A DNA stretch of 11,132 nucleotides from Bordetella parapertussis (GCA_945862305.1 CAMAXF010000020.1:1-11132), one strand, 5' to 3'; positions 1-9,801 are shown, counted from the first letter of the stretch. Made by a program: numbers and translations. Notes: a model not told the origin generated them from the sequence alone.

Positions 1-357
1 TGTCTCGGCAATGACCCTGGGCTTGCCCATGCGCCGGGCCACCAGGGCCTGGCCAATGGTGTTGTTCACCTTGTGGGCACCGGTGTGGTTCAAGTCTTCC
101 CGCTTGAAATAGATCTGGGCCCCGCCGAGATCCTGGGACCAGCGCTTGGCGTGATAGATCGGGCTGGGGCGGCCCACAAAATGTTTGAGCTCTCGGTGGA
201 ACTCGGCCTGGAAGGCCTCGTCGTGCTGGGTTTCTGCATAGACCCGGCGAAGTTCTTCCAGGGCATGGCTGAGCGTCTCGGAGACGAAGCTGCCACCGTA
301 GGGGCCGAAATGTCCCGCAGCATCGGGCAGGTTGTAAGGCAGGTCGTTCGGTTTCAC
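1..357 (-). CDS. trpB: Tryptophan synthase beta subunit, N-terminal part (cut by window edge)
   Basis: Partial gene: 119 codons are visible and the rest lies beyond position 1. TrpB is the pyridoxal-phosphate enzyme of the cytoplasmic TrpA2B2 complex; it condenses indole with serine to make tryptophan. The visible protein opens with the family hallmarks [13 protein letters not shown] (about residues 17-29), GRPSPIYHA and [16 protein letters not shown]. Lys96 in HTGAHK is the expected Schiff-base lysine, equivalent to Lys87 of the Salmonella enzyme. The start is GTG at 357. An ATG at 361 is out of frame, whereas an AAGGAG ribosome binding site (369-364 on the minus strand) sits 6 nt before the GTG. 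The GTG overlaps the trpF stop as GTGA (357-354), so translational coupling is likely. trpA probably follows outside the window (inference from the usual gene order). Confidence 0.97.
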   Translation of the reverse strand, partial: MKPNDLPYNLPDAAGHFGPYGGSFVSETLSHALEELRRVYAETQHDEAFQAEFHRELKHFVGRPSPIYHAKRWSQDLGGAQIYFKREDLNHTGAHKVNNTIGQALVARRMGKPRVIAET

Positions 358-1025
358 TCATTGCTCCTTGGGCCATCGGCTCTCGCCACGGCGTTCACAA
401 ATGCCTTCATTCGATCCACATCCTTCACACCCTTTACCGGTGCGCCACCCAATAGTTGTTCCACGCCACTCGACACATCGACCGCGGGCGGGGCCAGCGT
501 GGCGATGGCCTGCGCCACCGAGCCGGCCTCCAACCCCCCGCTGAGGACCCAATTTGCCGGCAAATGTGGCCCAACGTCTTTCAAAATCTGCCAATCGAAT
601 GCCATTCCGCTGCCGCCAAACCCGCTGGAATCTGCATCAAACAGCAGGGTGGCGTCATCCTGGAACTGATTAACCAATGTTATCAGTCCCTCCGCGGTGG
701 TGGCGGCAGAGACACGAAGGGCTTTCACCACGGGGCGGCCGAGGTCTTGGCAGGCTGCCGGGTCTTCATCACCGTGCAATTGAATGTGCGAGAGGCCCAC
801 GGCCTTGGCCGTCTCGAGCACCTGCCCACGCGCTGCATTCACAAACAAGCCCACCACCGACATCCAGGGGGCCACTGCCTTGGCCAGGCATTGGGCCTGC
901 TCCAGCCCCACGGCCCGCGGGCTCTTCGGATAGAAGACCAGGCCAATGGCATCCGCGCCCAAGGCCGCAGCGGCCTGCGCGTCCTCGACACGGGTGATGC
1001 CACAGATCTTGATGCGCGTTCTCAT
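354..1025 (-). CDS. trpF: Phosphoribosylanthranilate isomerase
   Basis: A 223-residue TIM-barrel enzyme, normal for the family, that converts N-(5-phosphoribosyl)anthranilate to the 1-carboxyphenylamino-deoxyribulose phosphate in tryptophan synthesis. The N-terminus reads KICGITR with catalytic Cys8. The general-acid aspartate is probably Asp130 in [14 protein letters not shown], the block that also begins the phosphate-binding region; FDW and LSGGL follow as expected. The start is the ATG at 1025, which overlaps the truA stop as ATGA (1025-1022). A longer open frame runs upstream to 1316 but lies inside truA, and the family begins at this Met. No Shine-Dalgarno sequence is visible, so translation probably depends on coupling to truA. 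The downstream end overlaps trpB by 4 bp. Confidence 0.97.
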   Translation of the reverse strand: MRTRIKICGITRVEDAQAAAALGADAIGLVFYPKSPRAVGLEQAQCLAKAVAPWMSVVGLFVNAARGQVLETAKAVGLSHIQLHGDEDPAACQDLGRPVVKALRVSAATTAEGLITLVNQFQDDATLLFDADSSGFGGSGMAFDWQILKDVGPHLPANWVLSGGLEAGSVAQAIATLAPPAVDVSSGVEQLLGGAPVKGVKDVDRMKAFVNAVARADGPRSNE

Positions 1026-1792
1026 GGGAGGAAGATTGGGGGCTCTGCAACAAAGGTGTGATCGTACGCCACCGACCACAGGCAAAGGCCTTGGGCGGGA
1101 AAGGTGCGGGCTGCGACGGTTCGATCCTTGGCTTCCAAGAGACTTCGAAGCCAGCCCACCGGCTGGGCGCCACGGCCCACCTCGATGAGGCTGCCCACCA
1201 GGTTGCGAACCATGTGGTGCAGAAAGGCGTTGGCCTCCACCTCCACCCAGATGTCGGTGCCATGCTGATGGACCTCGAAGCGATGAAGCCTGCGAATGGG
1301 ACTGCTGGCCTGGCACTCTGCCGCCCGAAAGCTGGTGAAGTCATGCTCGCCAATCACCCGCTGGGCGGCGGCCCGCATGGGCTCGAGCATCAGGGGCTGG
1401 AACACCCAGGTGGAAAAGCGCGCCCGCAGGGGGCAGTCCACCGGCTCGTTGTGAATGCGATAGCGGTAGGTGCGGGACCGAGCCGAAAAGCGGGCATGAA
1501 AGTCGTCGGGCACTGGCGCGGCCCATCGCACACGAATGGCTGCAGGCAGAAAGGTGTTAACGCCGCGCACCCAGCTCCAGAGCGGGCGCTCGCAGGGCGC
1601 ATCCAGGTGCACGACCTGCCCCTGCGCATGCACACCGGCATCGGTGCGACCAGCCGCCACCGTGGGCACCGCCGTCTCGCAGAAGCGTGCCAGCGCAGCC
1701 TCGAGCTGATCCTGCACCGTGGCCCCACACGGCTGGGTCTGATAGCCCTGAAGGCCGGTGCCATCGTAGGCCAGGCCCAGGGCAATGCGCAT
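1022..1792 (-). CDS. truA: tRNA pseudouridine(38-40) synthase
   Basis: A 256-residue protein that isomerises uridines at positions 38-40 of the anticodon arm in many tRNAs. It starts with the typical beta strand (IALGLAYDGTGLQGYQ) and carries the GRTDAGVHA active-site motif with catalytic Asp51. It continues with FHARFSARSRTYRYRI and the C-terminal NAFLHHMVRNLVGSLIEVG block, all in family order and at normal length. GYQTQ replaces the more common GWQ near residue 17. The start is ATG at 1792; no Shine-Dalgarno sequence is seen in the 21 bp after asd (1793-1813). In most related genomes a long fimV gene separates asd from truA, but here it is absent. The last bases overlap trpF. Confidence 0.96.
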   Translation of the reverse strand: MRIALGLAYDGTGLQGYQTQPCGATVQDQLEAALARFCETAVPTVAAGRTDAGVHAQGQVVHLDAPCERPLWSWVRGVNTFLPAAIRVRWAAPVPDDFHARFSARSRTYRYRIHNEPVDCPLRARFSTWVFQPLMLEPMRAAAQRVIGEHDFTSFRAAECQASSPIRRLHRFEVHQHGTDIWVEVEANAFLHHMVRNLVGSLIEVGRGAQPVGWLRSLLEAKDRTVAARTFPAQGLCLWSVAYDHTFVAEPPIFLP

Positions 1793-1813
1793 GAGAGGAC
1801 TCGCGGCCCGGAG

Positions 1814-2935
1814 CTAGAGCAGGATGCGCAGCATGCGGCGCAAGGGCTCGGCTGCGCCCCAGAGCAACTGGTCGCCGCAGGTGAAGGCCGCCAAGAATTC
1901 CGGGCCCATGGCCATCTTGCGAACCCGCCCCACTGGCACATGCATCTGGCCGCTCACCGCCGCAGGCGTGAGGTCTCTCTCGGTCTGCTCACGGTCGTTG
2001 GGCACGAGCCGCACCCAGTCGTTTGCGCCCTGAATGAGTGACTCCACCTCGGAGAGCGGCACGTCCTTCTTGAGCTTGACGGTGAGCGCCTGGGAGTGAC
2101 AGCGCATGGCGCCCACCCGAACACACAGGCCATCGATGGGCACCGAGCCAGGGGTTCGAAAGGCTGGGTGGCCCAGAATCTTGTTGGCCTCGGCACCGCC
2201 CTTCCACTCCTCCTTGGTCTGGCCGTGCTCCACCGGCACATCGATCCATGGAATGAGGCTTCCCGCCAAGGGCACACCCCGGAAATTGGAGACCGGCAAG
2301 CCCGGGCTGCGCAGGGTCTGCGTGACCTTGCGATCGATCTCCAGAATGGCGCTCTGGGGGTCTGCAAGCTCCTGGGCCACGCTGTCGCGCAGGGCACCCA
2401 TTTGCTCGAGCAGCTCACGCATGTTCTGTGCGCCCGCGCCCGAGGCCGCCTGGTAGCTCATGACCGACATCCAGTCCACAAGCCCAGCACGAAAAAGCCC
2501 GCCCATGGCCATGAGCATCAGGCTCACCGTGCAGTTGCCACCGACCCAGGTGCGTGCGCCCTTGTTGAGTGCTGCATCAATGACCGGACGATTCACCGGA
2601 TCGAGGATGAGCACCGCGTCGTCCTTCATGCGCAAGGCCGAGGCCGCATCGATCCAATGACCAGACCAGCCCATGGCGCGCAGCCGGGGGTAGATGTCGT
2701 TGGTGTAGTCGCCGCCCTGACAGCTGATGATGATCTCTTGTGCCGCAAGCGCCTCCAGGTTGTCGGCCGCTGCCAGCACACCCGAGCGGCCGCCCACCAC
2801 GGGAGCCTGGCCACCTGCATTGGAGGTGGAAAAGAAGGTGGGCTCGACGTGGTCGAAATCGCCCTCTTCCTGCATGCGCTGCATCAGCACGGAGCCCACC
2901 ATGCCCCGCCACCCCACCAGTCCGAGTCGCTTCAT
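1814..2935 (-). CDS. asd: Aspartate-semialdehyde dehydrogenase (Proteobacterial type)
   Basis: A 373-residue NADP-dependent enzyme that reduces aspartyl phosphate to aspartate semialdehyde, the branch point to lysine, diaminopimelate, threonine and methionine. The N-terminus [20 protein letters not shown] is nearly that of E. coli Asd and includes the nucleotide-binding G-x-x-G-x-V-G. The catalytic cysteine is Cys135 in [15 protein letters not shown], the same number as in E. coli; further family blocks are SYQAASGAG and the [16 protein letters not shown] region with its substrate-binding Arg and His. The start is ATG at 2935. A GGAG element at the end of leuB (minus strand) lies 8 nt before it. 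An in-frame TTG at 2941, overlapping the leuB stop, is only 2 nt from that GGAG and is less likely. It follows leuB by 2 bp. Confidence 0.96.
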   Translation of the reverse strand: MKRLGLVGWRGMVGSVLMQRMQEEGDFDHVEPTFFSTSNAGGQAPVVGGRSGVLAAADNLEALAAQEIIISCQGGDYTNDIYPRLRAMGWSGHWIDAASALRMKDDAVLILDPVNRPVIDAALNKGARTWVGGNCTVSLMLMAMGGLFRAGLVDWMSVMSYQAASGAGAQNMRELLEQMGALRDSVAQELADPQSAILEIDRKVTQTLRSPGLPVSNFRGVPLAGSLIPWIDVPVEHGQTKEEWKGGAEANKILGHPAFRTPGSVPIDGLCVRVGAMRCHSQALTVKLKKDVPLSEVESLIQGANDWVRLVPNDREQTERDLTPAAVSGQMHVPVGRVRKMAMGPEFLAAFTCGDQLLWGAAEPLRRMLRILL

Positions 2936-2937
2936 GC

Positions 2938-4026
2938 TCAATTCTCCAATGCAGCCACCACGGCTGCGCCCATCTCACGGGTGCCCACCATTCGGCAGCC
3001 AGCCCTGGCAATGTCGCCGGTGGCCAGACCATCGGCGAGCACCTTGCGCACGGCCGTCTCGATGGCCGTGGCCTCTTCGAGCAGGCCAAAGCTGTAGCGC
3101 AGCATCATGGCGGCCGAGAGAATCGTGGCCAAGGGGTTGGCCTTGTCCTGGCCTGCGATGTCTGGCGCAGAACCGTGGATCGGCTCGTAAAGGCCCTTGT
3201 TGTTGGCGTCGAGTGAGGCCGAGGGCAGCATGCCAATCGAGCCCGTGAGCATCGAAGCCTCATCCGACAAAATGTCTCCGAACATATTGCCCGTGACCAT
3301 GACATCGAACTGCTTGGGGTTCTTCAAGAGTTGCATGGCGGCATTGTCGACATACATGTGGCTCAGGGCCACATCTGGATAGGACTCTCCCAGCTTGGTC
3401 ATGACATCGCGCCAGAGTTGGGTGGTCTCCAAGACATTGGCCTTGTCCACTGAACACAGCTTGCGGCCACGCTTGCGGGCCGCCTCGAAGGCCACCCGAC
3501 CGATGCGCTCGATCTCGCTCTCGCGATAGACCATGGTGTCAAAGCCTTCGCGCTCGCCGTTCTCAAGCACACGAATGCCGCGGGGCTGGCCAAAATAAAT
3601 GTCGCCCGTGAGCTCCCGAAGAATGAGGAGGTCCAGGCCCGAGACGACCTCTGGCTTGAGGCTGGAGGCCTCGGCAAGCTCGGGGTAGATCATGGCGGGC
3701 CGCAGGTTGGCAAAGAGGTTGAGCGCCTTGCGCAGGCCAAGAATGGCCTGCTCGGGACGCAGCTCGCGCGGCAAATGGTCGAGCGCGAAGTCGCCCACCG
3801 CACCGAACAAAATGGCATCGGCCTTCTGGCACAGGGCCAGGGTGGCCGGCGGCAGCGGATGGCCACTCGCGTGATAGCCCGCACCGCCCACCGGCGCATG
3901 CTCCAGGGTGAGCCCAAAGCGGCCTTGCTCGACCATGCGCTCGAGCACGGCCACGGCCTGTGCAGTGATCTCTGGCCCAATGCCGTCTCCGGGCAAGACC
4001 GCAATGTGAAGGTGTTTCATGGTCAT
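2938..4026 (-). CDS. leuB: 3-isopropylmalate dehydrogenase
   Basis: A 362-residue NAD-dependent decarboxylating dehydrogenase that oxidises 3-isopropylmalate to 2-oxoisocaproate in leucine synthesis. Family signatures run in order: [14 protein letters not shown] near the N-terminus, the [15 protein letters not shown] arginine segment, [29 protein letters not shown] with the active-site Lys, and VDNAAMQLL. The classic isocitrate/isopropylmalate dehydrogenase signature ([19 protein letters not shown]) follows, and then [12 protein letters not shown] of the cofactor site. The ATG at 4026 overlaps the leuD stop as ATGA (4026-4023). A second in-frame ATG at 4020 is an equally reasonable start, because neither has a strong ribosome binding site. 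The length is normal. leuB is followed almost directly by asd. Confidence 0.97.
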   Translation of the reverse strand: MTMKHLHIAVLPGDGIGPEITAQAVAVLERMVEQGRFGLTLEHAPVGGAGYHASGHPLPPATLALCQKADAILFGAVGDFALDHLPRELRPEQAILGLRKALNLFANLRPAMIYPELAEASSLKPEVVSGLDLLILRELTGDIYFGQPRGIRVLENGEREGFDTMVYRESEIERIGRVAFEAARKRGRKLCSVDKANVLETTQLWRDVMTKLGESYPDVALSHMYVDNAAMQLLKNPKQFDVMVTGNMFGDILSDEASMLTGSIGMLPSASLDANNKGLYEPIHGSAPDIAGQDKANPLATILSAAMMLRYSFGLLEEATAIETAVRKVLADGLATGDIARAGCRMVGTREMGAAVVAALEN

Positions 4027-4685
4027 CCCAAGGTTGCGTGTAAGTCTCTGGCCAGCCAGGGCTTGCTCGCCAGGCGTTTGGCCTCAAAGGCCTTGATGAT
4101 GTCGGCCTTCTGCAGGGTGAGCCCGATGTCGTCCAGCCCATTCATGAGGCAGTACTTGCGAAAGGCATCGACCTCAAAGCCGCGGGTGAACTGGCCATCG
4201 AGGGAACTTAGTTGCTGCGCAGCCAGGTCGACCCGCAGTCGAAAGCCCTCTTGAGATGCTGTCATCTGAAAGAGTTGCTCGACATCAGCCTCGGCCAGCA
4301 CGATGGGCAGGATGCCGTTCTTCTGGCAGTTGTTGAAGAAGATGTCTGCAAACGAGGGGGCAATCAGCACTCGAAAGCCATAGTCTTCGAGCGCCCATGG
4401 CGCATGCTCACGCGAGGAGCCGCAGCCAAAGTTCTGCCGCGCCAGCAGAATGCTTGCGCCCTTGAAGCGTGGCTGGTTGAGCACAAACTCTGGCCGCAGG
4501 GGCCGTGCGGCGCAGTCCATGCCGGGCTGGCCCTCATCGGCATAGCGCCAAGCATCGAACAGATACGGGCCAAAGCCCGCCCGCTTGATCGACTTCAGAA
4601 ACTGCTTGGGGATGATGGCGTCGGTGTCGACATTGGCGCGGTCCATGGGAAGGACCAGGCCCTCATGAAGGTTCAAGGGGGTCAT
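4023..4685 (-). CDS. leuD: 3-isopropylmalate dehydratase small subunit
   Basis: A 220-residue swivelling small subunit that pairs with LeuC to isomerise 2-isopropylmalate to 3-isopropylmalate through an isopropylmaleate intermediate. The N-terminus has the family motif [14 protein letters not shown] (about residues 18-31). The substrate-recognition loop [16 protein letters not shown] follows at about 84-99, and then [20 protein letters not shown]. The length is typical for Proteobacteria. The start is ATG at 4685, one base after the leuC stop. A GAGG Shine-Dalgarno sequence (4699-4696, minus strand), inside the end of leuC, is spaced 10 nt from the start. No small lipoprotein gene lies between leuC and leuD, unlike in some Burkholderiales. 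Confidence 0.97.
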   Translation of the reverse strand: MTPLNLHEGLVLPMDRANVDTDAIIPKQFLKSIKRAGFGPYLFDAWRYADEGQPGMDCAARPLRPEFVLNQPRFKGASILLARQNFGCGSSREHAPWALEDYGFRVLIAPSFADIFFNNCQKNGILPIVLAEADVEQLFQMTASQEGFRLRVDLAAQQLSSLDGQFTRGFEVDAFRKYCLMNGLDDIGLTLQKADIIKAFEAKRLASKPWLARDLHATLG

Positions 4686-4686
4686 G

Positions 4687-6084
4687 TTAGAAAGTCCTCA
4701 CGTCGACAAAATGACCGGCCACGCCGGCTGCAGCCGCCATGGCTGGCGAGACCAGGTGCGTGCGTCCGCCTGCACCCTGCCGGCCCTCAAAGTTTCGGTT
4801 GCTGGTCGAGGCACAGCGCTCGCCCGGCTCCAACCGATCGGCGTTCATGGCCAGGCACATGGAGCAGCCTGGCTCGCGCCACTCGAAGCCCGCATTGATA
4901 AACACCTGGTGCAGACCCTCGGCCTCGGCCTGCGCCTTGACCAGGCCCGAGCCTGGCACCACGAGCGCGAGCTTGACCCGATCCGACTTCTTGCGGCCCT
5001 TGACCACCGCGGCTGCCGCACGGATGTCCTCGATGCGGGAGTTGGTGCACGAGCCAATGAAGACCTTGTCGACCTCGATCTGGGTGAGGGGTGTGTTGGG
5101 CGACAAGCCCATGTAGGCCAGCGCCCGCTCCATGCCCTCTCGTCGGGTGGCGTCGGCCTCCTTGGCGGGATCCGGCACGCTGGCACCGACGGGCAGCACC
5201 ATCTCGGGCGAGGTGCCCCAGGTCACCTGAGGCTCGATCTCTTCGGCCACCAGGTTCACAACACGATCGAAGACGGCGTCTGGGTCGGAGTGCAGGCTGC
5301 GCCAATAGGCCACGGCCTGATCCCACTCGGCACCGGTTGGCGCAAGGGGCTTGCCGCGCACAAATTCCAGCGTCTTGTCATCGAAGGCCACCATGCCCGC
5401 GCGGGCGCCCGCTTCAATGGCCATGTTGCAGATGCTCATGCGGCCTTCCACCGAAAGACCACGAATGGCACTGCCACCGAATTCGATGGCATAGCCGGTG
5501 CCGCCGGCCGTGCCGATCTTGCCGATGATGGCCAGCACGACATCCTTGGCCGTGACACCAGGGCGCAGTTCACCATCGACGGAGATCAGCATCGACTTGG
5601 CCTTGTTCATCAGAAGGCACTGGGTGGCCATGACATGCTCGACCTCAGAGGTGCCAATGCCAAAGGCCAGGCAGGCCAGCGCACCGTGGGTGCTGGTGTG
5701 CGAGTCGCCGCACACCACCGTCATGCCCGGCAGGGTGGCGCCCTGCTCTGGGCCAATGACATGCACGATGCCCTGGCGATGGTCTCGCAGCCCGAAGTAG
5801 GTGATCTTGTGGGCGGCAGCATTGGCATCCAGTGTTTCCACCTGCAGGCGAGAGATGGGGTCTGAAATGCCTTTGCTACGGTCGGTTGTGGGAACGTTGT
5901 GGTCGACCACCGCGAGGTTGGCCGCATTGCGCCACAGGCTGCGATTGGCCAGTGCAAGGCCTTCAAAGGCCTGTGGGCTCGTGACCTCGTGCACCAGATG
6001 GCGGTCGATGTAGAGCAGGCAGGTGCCATCGTCTTGCTGATGGACCACATGCTCATTCCAGAGCTTGTCGTAGAGCGTGGGCAT
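4687..6084 (-). CDS. leuC: 3-isopropylmalate dehydratase large subunit
   Basis: A 465-residue aconitase-family protein that binds the catalytic [4Fe-4S] cluster of isopropylmalate isomerase. The three cluster cysteines are visible at Cys346 ([11 protein letters not shown]) and Cys407 and Cys410 ([10 protein letters not shown]), matching the E. coli enzyme almost position for position. Other blocks are [58 protein letters not shown] and a C-terminal [20 protein letters not shown]. The start is ATG at 6084, matching the family N-terminus ([12 protein letters not shown]). The 27-bp leader after the permease gene shows only a weak GAG element and a small possible hairpin. No leucine leader peptide or attenuator has room here, so leucine-specific control is not apparent in the sequence. 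Confidence 0.98.
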   Translation of the reverse strand: MPTLYDKLWNEHVVHQQDDGTCLLYIDRHLVHEVTSPQAFEGLALANRSLWRNAANLAVVDHNVPTTDRSKGISDPISRLQVETLDANAAAHKITYFGLRDHRQGIVHVIGPEQGATLPGMTVVCGDSHTSTHGALACLAFGIGTSEVEHVMATQCLLMNKAKSMLISVDGELRPGVTAKDVVLAIIGKIGTAGGTGYAIEFGGSAIRGLSVEGRMSICNMAIEAGARAGMVAFDDKTLEFVRGKPLAPTGAEWDQAVAYWRSLHSDPDAVFDRVVNLVAEEIEPQVTWGTSPEMVLPVGASVPDPAKEADATRREGMERALAYMGLSPNTPLTQIEVDKVFIGSCTNSRIEDIRAAAAVVKGRKKSDRVKLALVVPGSGLVKAQAEAEGLHQVFINAGFEWREPGCSMCLAMNADRLEPGERCASTSNRNFEGRQGAGGRTHLVSPAMAAAAGVAGHFVDVRTF

Positions 6085-6111
6085 GGCGTTCTCGCGGGCG
6101 AAAAACCCACA

Positions 6112-7251
6112 TTATGCCTTTGCAGCCCTCCCAGCCACCAGTGCACCGAGGGCCGCAAAGCCTGCTGCAATGGCGAATGTGGCCTCTGGCGACAGGGCCT
6201 CCCAGATCCACCCTGAGGCGATGCCCCCCAAGGACCCACCCACCCCATAAGAAGCCATGGTGTAGAGGGCCTGCCCTCGGGCCTGGGCCTGGGCGGGGAA
6301 CCACTCGCGCACCAAGGCCATCGAGGCGCTGTGGTGAACGCCGAAGGTCACAGCATGCAGCACCTGGGCCACGAGCAAGATCAGAATGCCCCCGCCAGAC
6401 ACCGCAATGAGCCCGAACCGCAGGGCTGTCACCCAATAGCTGCCCACCCAACAGCGGTGCAGGCCAAGCCGCTCGAAGATGGGCCGCTGAAACTGAAAGA
6501 GAACAATCTCTGCCAGCACACCGAGCGTCCAGAGCATCCCGATCTCGGTTCGGCTGTAACCCTTTTGCTCCAGCCAGAGGGAGAACAAGGTGTAGAGCGG
6601 CGCATGGGCCACCAGCATGAGGAAGGACGACAACAAAAAGAGCCGCACACGTGGCTCGGCCAGCGCAGCCTTCATGGCCCCGGCCTTCGGTGCAATGGCC
6701 ACGGGCTCGCTGGGCGGCAGTACCAGCGCCACCAATGCAATGAGCGCCAGGCTCAGCATCAATACGGCGGGCAGCGTGGCCATGCCGAAGGCGTCAAACC
6801 AGAGCCCCCCCAGCATCACGGCAGCAATAAAGCCAATCGACCCCCAGACGCGCATGCGTCCGTAGGCACCCATGTCGCCCTTGCTCGACTGCATGGCGAG
6901 GGACTCCGCAATTGGCACCTGCCCACTTAAGAAAAAGCTCATGAGACAGAGCACAGCAAAGAGGCCCCAGAAGGACCAGTCCAGGAGCAGAAGCGCCGCG
7001 CTCATCAGTGCGGCCAAGGCCGCAAGCTGCACCACCCGCGGCACGCGCGACGGTTGAACGTGATCAGCCAGCCAGCCCCAGGCCGGCGGGCCAAAGACCC
7101 GGGCCCATTGCATGGGGGAGACCAGAATGCCGATCTCCGTGGGCGTGAAGCCACGGCCGTTGAGCCACAAAGAGAGGTACGGCGAGAAGAGCCCCACATA
7201 GGCGAAATAGCTGCCAAAAAACGCAGCCACCCGACGGCCTGCGGGGTTCAA
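6112..7251 (-). CDS. MFS permease, HcaT/PPP-like family, substrate unknown
   Basis: A 379-residue, strongly hydrophobic inner-membrane protein with about a dozen predicted helices. Examples are residues near 9-30 ([20 protein letters not shown]), a helix around [24 protein letters not shown], and the C-terminal [17 protein letters not shown]. The Y-F-x-Y-x-G-x-x-x-P-Y-x-x-x-W-L opening and the [13 protein letters not shown] loop resemble the MFS_1-like group that includes the 3-phenylpropionate transporter HcaT. That gives no reliable substrate. The start is TTG at 7251, overlapping the aroC stop as TTGA; an in-frame GTG at 7230 (giving VAAFFGS) is the main alternative. It is embedded between aroC and leuC, which suggests co-expression with amino-acid synthesis. 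Transport of an aromatic or amino-acid-like compound is possible but only inferred. Confidence 0.85.
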   Translation of the reverse strand: MNPAGRRVAAFFGSYFAYVGLFSPYLSLWLNGRGFTPTEIGILVSPMQWARVFGPPAWGWLADHVQPSRVPRVVQLAALAALMSAALLLLDWSFWGLFAVLCLMSFFLSGQVPIAESLAMQSSKGDMGAYGRMRVWGSIGFIAAVMLGGLWFDAFGMATLPAVLMLSLALIALVALVLPPSEPVAIAPKAGAMKAALAEPRVRLFLLSSFLMLVAHAPLYTLFSLWLEQKGYSRTEIGMLWTLGVLAEIVLFQFQRPIFERLGLHRCWVGSYWVTALRFGLIAVSGGGILILLVAQVLHAVTFGVHHSASMALVREWFPAQAQARGQALYTMASYGVGGSLGGIASGWIWEALSPEATFAIAAGFAALGALVAGRAAKA

Positions 7252-8348
7252 CTGGCCTGACCGGGAATCTTGGGTGTGCTCACCGATACATCGGCGTTCT
7301 GAGCACGGTGACGCAGGGCGTGATCGATGAGCACCAAGGCCAGCATGGCCTCTGCAATTGGGGTTGCGCGGATTCCCACACAGGGGTCGTGGCGGCCATG
7401 GGTCTCCACCACGGTGGGCTCGCCCTCCAGGTTGATGGAGCGTCGAGGCGTGCGAATGCTGGAGGTGGGCTTGATGGCAATCGAGACCGTGACGGGCTGC
7501 CCTGTCGAGATGCCCCCCAAGACACCCCCCGCATGGTTGGTGACAAAGCCCTCGGGGGTGAGTTCATCCCCGTGCTCCGAGCCCCGCTGGGCCACCGAGG
7601 CAAAGCCCGCACCAATCTCCACTGCCTTCACAGCGTTGATGCCCATCATGGCGTGGGCAATGTCGGCATCGAGACGGTCGTAGACCGGCTCGCCCCAGCC
7701 CACCGGCACGCCGGTGGCCTCCACAAAAATGCGGGCCCCGCAAGAGTCGCCCGCCTTGCGAAGCGAATCCATGTAGGCCTCGAGCGCCGGAATCTGGGAT
7801 GCATTGGCCGCAAAGAAGGCGTTTTGGGCCACATGAGACCAGTCCTCAAATGCAATGGCATGCTCGCCCAGCTGGCTCATGCAGCCCCGAATGTGCACGC
7901 CATGGTGTGTGGCAAGCCACTTCTTGGCGATGGCTCCTGCGGCCACTCGAACTGCGGTCTCACGGGCGGAGGATCGTCCCCCACCCCGCGGATCACGAAT
8001 GCCGTACTTGTGCCAGTAGGTGTAGTCGGCATGCCCTGGTCGGAAGGTCTGGGCGATGTCGGCGTAGTCCTTGCTGCGCTGGTCTTGGTTGCGGATCAGC
8101 AGCGCAATGGGCGTGCCCGTGGTGAGGCCCTCGTAGACTCCTGACAAAATCTCCACGGTGTCTGGCTCTTGGCGCTGGGTGACATGGCGTGAGGTGCCGG
8201 GCCGCCGCCGATCGAGCTCGAGCTGGATGTCAGCGGCCTCGAGCGCAAGGCCCGGTGGGCAGCCATCCACCACGCAGCCAATGGCTGGACCGTGCGACTC
8301 TCCAAAGGAGGTCACCGAAAAGAGGTGGCCGAACGTGTTTCCAGACAT
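7248..8348 (-). CDS. aroC: Chorismate synthase
   Basis: A 366-residue enzyme that removes phosphate from 5-enolpyruvylshikimate-3-phosphate to give chorismate, using reduced FMN. All three family signatures are present: [18 protein letters not shown] (from about residue 16), the [26 protein letters not shown] region (about 106-131), and [17 protein letters not shown] near the C-terminus. The two conserved histidines are His19 and His106. The open frame extends about 100 codons further upstream, but that part overlaps gltX out of frame and is unrelated; the family starts at MSGNTFG, so the ATG at 8348 is chosen. No ribosome binding site is obvious in the 31-bp gap after gltX. The product feeds tryptophan synthesis, whose trpF and trpB lie further down the same strand. 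Confidence 0.97.
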   Translation of the reverse strand: MSGNTFGHLFSVTSFGESHGPAIGCVVDGCPPGLALEAADIQLELDRRRPGTSRHVTQRQEPDTVEILSGVYEGLTTGTPIALLIRNQDQRSKDYADIAQTFRPGHADYTYWHKYGIRDPRGGGRSSARETAVRVAAGAIAKKWLATHHGVHIRGCMSQLGEHAIAFEDWSHVAQNAFFAANASQIPALEAYMDSLRKAGDSCGARIFVEATGVPVGWGEPVYDRLDADIAHAMMGINAVKAVEIGAGFASVAQRGSEHGDELTPEGFVTNHAGGVLGGISTGQPVTVSIAIKPTSSIRTPRRSINLEGEPTVVETHGRHDPCVGIRATPIAEAMLALVLIDHALRHRAQNADVSVSTPKIPGQAS

Positions 8349-8379
8349 GGGATGCAGTGTATCGCGGGCGGCGGGGGCC

Positions 8380-9780
8380 TCAGGGCACCAAGGCCGCAAT
8401 GCGGCTTTGGATTTTCTCGCGACCCAGCACGGCCATGACCTTGTCGATCGACGGTGTCTCGGACCGGCCCAGCAAGACGAGCCGCAAGGCCATGGCCAAT
8501 TGCGGCATCTTGAGCCCGTGGGCTGCCAACTGCGCCTTGATGAGCGCAGAGGCCTGGGCAGCGTCGAACTCCTCCGGCAAGGATTCGGCCAAGCCTTTGA
8601 GGGCTGCGGGCACAGAGCCCAAGAGCCGCTCGGCCAGGGCAGCCGCATCGGGCTGGGGCTCGAGGTAAAACACGGAGGCCTCTTCGGCCAGGTCTGTCAG
8701 AGTGGCGGCCCGATCCTTCAGCAACTCGCAGACCTGATCCAACGCCGGCCCAACCCCAGGAACAAAGCCTTCGGCCCGCATGCGCGGTGCAATGAGCACG
8801 GCGAGGTCTGCACCGGCACGCGCCCGAAGGTAATGGTTGTTGAGCCACTTGAGCTTGTCGAAGTCGAACTGGGCGGCAGACTTGCTGCAATGATCGAGGC
8901 TGAACCACTCGGTGAGTTGCGCCATGGAGAAAATCTCATCGTCTCCATGGCTCCAGCCCAGGCGGGCCAGGTAATTCAGGAGCGCCTCGGGCAGGTAGCC
9001 GTCTTCTTCGTACTGCATGACCGACACCGCACCGTGCCGCTTGGAGAGCTTTTCGCCATCGGGCCCGTGAATCATGGGCAGGTGGGCGTAATTCGGGATC
9101 TCCGCCCCCAGGGCCTTGAGAATGTTGATCTGGCGGGGCGTATTGTTGATGTGATCGTCGCCGCGAATGACATGGCTGATGTTCATGTCCCAGTCATCGA
9201 CCACCACACAGAAGTTGTAGGTCGGGGTGCCGTCGCCGCGGGCAATGATGAGGTCGTCTAGCTCTTCATTGGAGATGCTGATGCGACCCTTGACTCCGTC
9301 TTCCCAGGTCACAAAGCCTGCGTCTGGGTTCCGGAACCGAACCACGGGGGACACGCCGGCCGGCGCCGTTAGGCCTGCCGCGGCAGCCCGGTCTGGACGC
9401 CACCGACCGTCGTAGCGTGGCTTCTGGCCAGCTGCGCGCTGGGCCTCACGCATCGCCTCGAGCTCTGATGGACTGGCGTAACAGTGGTAGGCCTGCCCCG
9501 CCTCAATGAGCTTGGCAATGACCTCTCGGTAACGATCCATCCGTTGCATCTGATAGAACGGCCCTTCATCGGGGTTGAGCCCCAGCCAGGCCATGCCATC
9601 GAGGATGGCCTGAACCGCCTCCGGGGTGGACCGCTCCAGGTCTGTGTCTTCAATGCGCAGGATGAACGCGCCGCCATGCCGCCGAGCAAAGGCCCAGCAG
9701 TACAGGGCGGTTCTTGCACCGCCCACGTGGAGAAAGCCGGTAGGGCTGGGCGCAAAGCGCGTTCGGACAGTTCTGGTCAT
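8380..9780 (-). CDS. gltX: Glutamyl-tRNA synthetase
   Basis: A 466-residue class I aminoacyl-tRNA synthetase that charges tRNA-Glu. The opening [19 protein letters not shown] contains the HIGH-type ATP motif as HVGG (18-21), with the [11 protein letters not shown] glutamate site next. The anticipated KMSKS element is KLSKR at 244-248. The C-terminal half is the alpha-helical anticodon-binding cage, ending in [13 protein letters not shown]. The zinc-binding cysteines of E. coli GltX are not conserved: Cys100 remains, but Ala102 and the Trp in YDGRWR replace two of the ligands, so this enzyme is probably zinc-free. The start is ATG at 9780, and no Shine-Dalgarno sequence is visible. It heads the minus-strand gene train and is divergent from tRNA-Val across 39 bp. 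Confidence 0.97.
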   Translation of the reverse strand: MTRTVRTRFAPSPTGFLHVGGARTALYCWAFARRHGGAFILRIEDTDLERSTPEAVQAILDGMAWLGLNPDEGPFYQMQRMDRYREVIAKLIEAGQAYHCYASPSELEAMREAQRAAGQKPRYDGRWRPDRAAAAGLTAPAGVSPVVRFRNPDAGFVTWEDGVKGRISISNEELDDLIIARGDGTPTYNFCVVVDDWDMNISHVIRGDDHINNTPRQINILKALGAEIPNYAHLPMIHGPDGEKLSKRHGAVSVMQYEEDGYLPEALLNYLARLGWSHGDDEIFSMAQLTEWFSLDHCSKSAAQFDFDKLKWLNNHYLRARAGADLAVLIAPRMRAEGFVPGVGPALDQVCELLKDRAATLTDLAEEASVFYLEPQPDAAALAERLLGSVPAALKGLAESLPEEFDAAQASALIKAQLAAHGLKMPQLAMALRLVLLGRSETPSIDKVMAVLGREKIQSRIAALVP

Positions 9781-9801
9781 GCGCGGATTCTAGTCTAGGC
9801 A

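Noticed and set aside
354..1316. Extended trpF frame with about 97 extra N-terminal codons
   Set aside because: The extension lies within truA out of frame and is composed of low-complexity Gly/Arg/Ser-rich sequence; the trpF family begins at the ATG at 1025.
4684..5865. Long plus-strand open frame (393 codons) opposite leuC, with similar ones at 1058-2041 and 2096-3097
   Set aside because: They are exact antisense shadows of leuC, asd and truA, expected from high third-position GC. The translations look low in structure and match no family I recognise, while the minus-strand products are unmistakable.
6085..6111. Leucine leader peptide/attenuator or T-box before leuC
   Set aside because: Only 27 bp separate the permease stop from leuC, too short for a leader peptide with alternative hairpins or a riboswitch.
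800..9470. Repeated CTCGAG-containing octamers across the minus-strand genes (for example near 814, 1382, 2405, 3940, 8215, 9457)
   Set aside because: By eye about ten copies, only mildly above what GC content predicts, all inside coding sequence and explained by favoured Leu-Glu and Ala-Arg codons. No spacing pattern was seen.
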